64,000 bases of DNA from the NCBI GenBank assembly GCA_002529455.1, contig NYMS01000048.1, forward strand, positions 496,001-560,000, read 5' to 3'. The notes beneath the pieces are model-generated. The model ran no database searches, was not told where the DNA came from, and saw only the letters and a list, made by a program, of their open reading frames with translations. The translations under genes were made by a program, and so were the position numbers. The stretch comes from Glycomyces fuscus. GTDB lineage: Bacteria; Actinomycetota; Actinomycetes; Streptosporangiales; Streptosporangiaceae. Of the stretch, positions 63,602 to 64,000 are shown one piece after another. The number at the start of each line of letters is the position of its first letter. Position 1 is the first letter of the stretch.

Positions 63602-64000
63602 TCAGACCGCGGTGACGCCCCTCGGCGGCTCGAAGGCGCGCACCGGCGGCACCTCACCGTCGAAGCGCTCGACGCGCACCCGCACCAGCTGGCCCGTGCA
63701 CCCCTGGCTCAACGCCGACGCCCCCACGTCCTCCGTCAGCGCGTTCGGGTTCCCGTGCGCGCACGTCACACCCTCCAGGGAAGGGTCGTACCAGGCCCCC
63801 GTGGACAACTGCACGACCCCCGGCCGCAGCGCGTCGCTCACCACCACGCCCGCCAGGCACGAACCCGTGGCACTGGACACCCGCACCACGTCCCCGTCGG
63901 CCACACCGCACGCCCGCGCCTCCTCGGGGCGCATCCGCAGCGGCGCCCGCCCACGCACCTTCTGCGACATGCTGTGCGCGCCCATGTCCTGCTGGCTGTG
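63602..64000 (-). CDS. C-terminal part of a molybdopterin oxidoreductase (partial)
   Basis: The frame enters from the right edge (HSQQDMGAHSMSQKVRG) and ends at 63602, giving 132 residues. It matches the C-terminal molybdopterin-dinucleotide-binding domain of the DMSO/biotin-sulfoxide reductase family: MRPEEARACGVADGD, then VQLSTGAWYDP, CAHGNPNALTEDVGAS and LSQGCTGQLV. These features are closest to BisC/TorA-type reductases. The catalytic part lies outside the window, so the substrate cannot be named. Confidence 0.85.
   Translation of the reverse strand, partial: HSQQDMGAHSMSQKVRGRAPLRMRPEEARACGVADGDVVRVSSATGSCLAGVVVSDALRPGVVQLSTGAWYDPSLEGVTCAHGNPNALTEDVGASALSQGCTGQLVRVRVERFDGEVPPVRAFEPPRGVTAV

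Overview
The window is 64 kb of very GC-rich DNA with actinobacterial features: many GTG and TTG starts, long stem-loop terminators without T tracts, TTGACC/TAGGAT-type promoters and several leaderless genes. It also carries a zinc-type S14, a Streptomyces-like rpsM-rpsK-rpoA order without rpsD, and a ribitol-phosphate wall polymer cluster. Together these suggest a filamentous actinomycete, most likely Nocardiopsis or a close relative. The genus is inferred; no rRNA gene is present to confirm it.

Layout. Positions 1-29,200 are the core translation and housekeeping region: str (rpsL-rpsG-fusA-tuf), S10 (rpsJ to rpsQ), spc (rplN to rplO), secY-adk-map, a small DUF1707 membrane protein, alpha (infA-rpmJ-rpsM-rpsK-rpoA-rplQ), truA, a proline-rich membrane protein on the minus strand, rplM-rpsI, glmM and a ROK glucokinase. 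Positions 29,374-30,921 hold an SDR/enoyl-CoA hydratase pair. Positions 31,072-37,282 (minus) hold a wall-polymer operon: a fused CDP-ribitol synthase and two TagF/TarL-type polyol-phosphate transferases. Positions 37,728-42,784 (minus) hold a pyrimidine/hydantoin catabolic cluster: ureidopropionase, dihydropyrimidinase, luciferase-like oxidoreductase and NCS1 transporter. Positions 43,099-44,692 hold small membrane and flavodoxin-like genes. Positions 45,031-48,627 (minus) hold a DUF4178-DUF2617-small protein-DUF350-membrane aminopropyltransferase operon. Positions 48,933-52,770 hold a 3-mercaptopyruvate sulfurtransferase, a pair of coupled membrane proteins and two secreted or anchored small proteins. 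Positions 52,781-54,736 hold a peptidoglycan amidase interrupted by an in-frame intein. Positions 54,891-63,355 hold an NAD(P)HX repair enzyme, a PH-like membrane protein, a NUDIX/TetR pair divergent from an SRPBCC-like/methyltransferase-DUF393 pair, and a PrsW-like membrane protease. The right edge cuts a molybdopterin oxidoreductase.

How the parts work together. The left half builds ribosomes, elongation factors, the SecY channel and RNA polymerase alpha; it is broken into transcription units by strong hairpins and at least two clear promoters (rpsL and rplM). The right half is accessory and mostly envelope-directed: teichoic acid synthesis, amidase, PrsW, polyamine-linked membrane proteins and several unknown single-pass proteins. 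The most unusual items are the intein in the amidase, the polyamine/DUF membrane operon, the dihydropyrimidinase cluster with a luciferase-like enzyme where a dihydropyrimidine dehydrogenase would be expected, and the methyltransferase-DUF393 fusion controlled by two AT-rich palindromes. No tRNA, rRNA, CRISPR array, insertion sequence or prophage was found.
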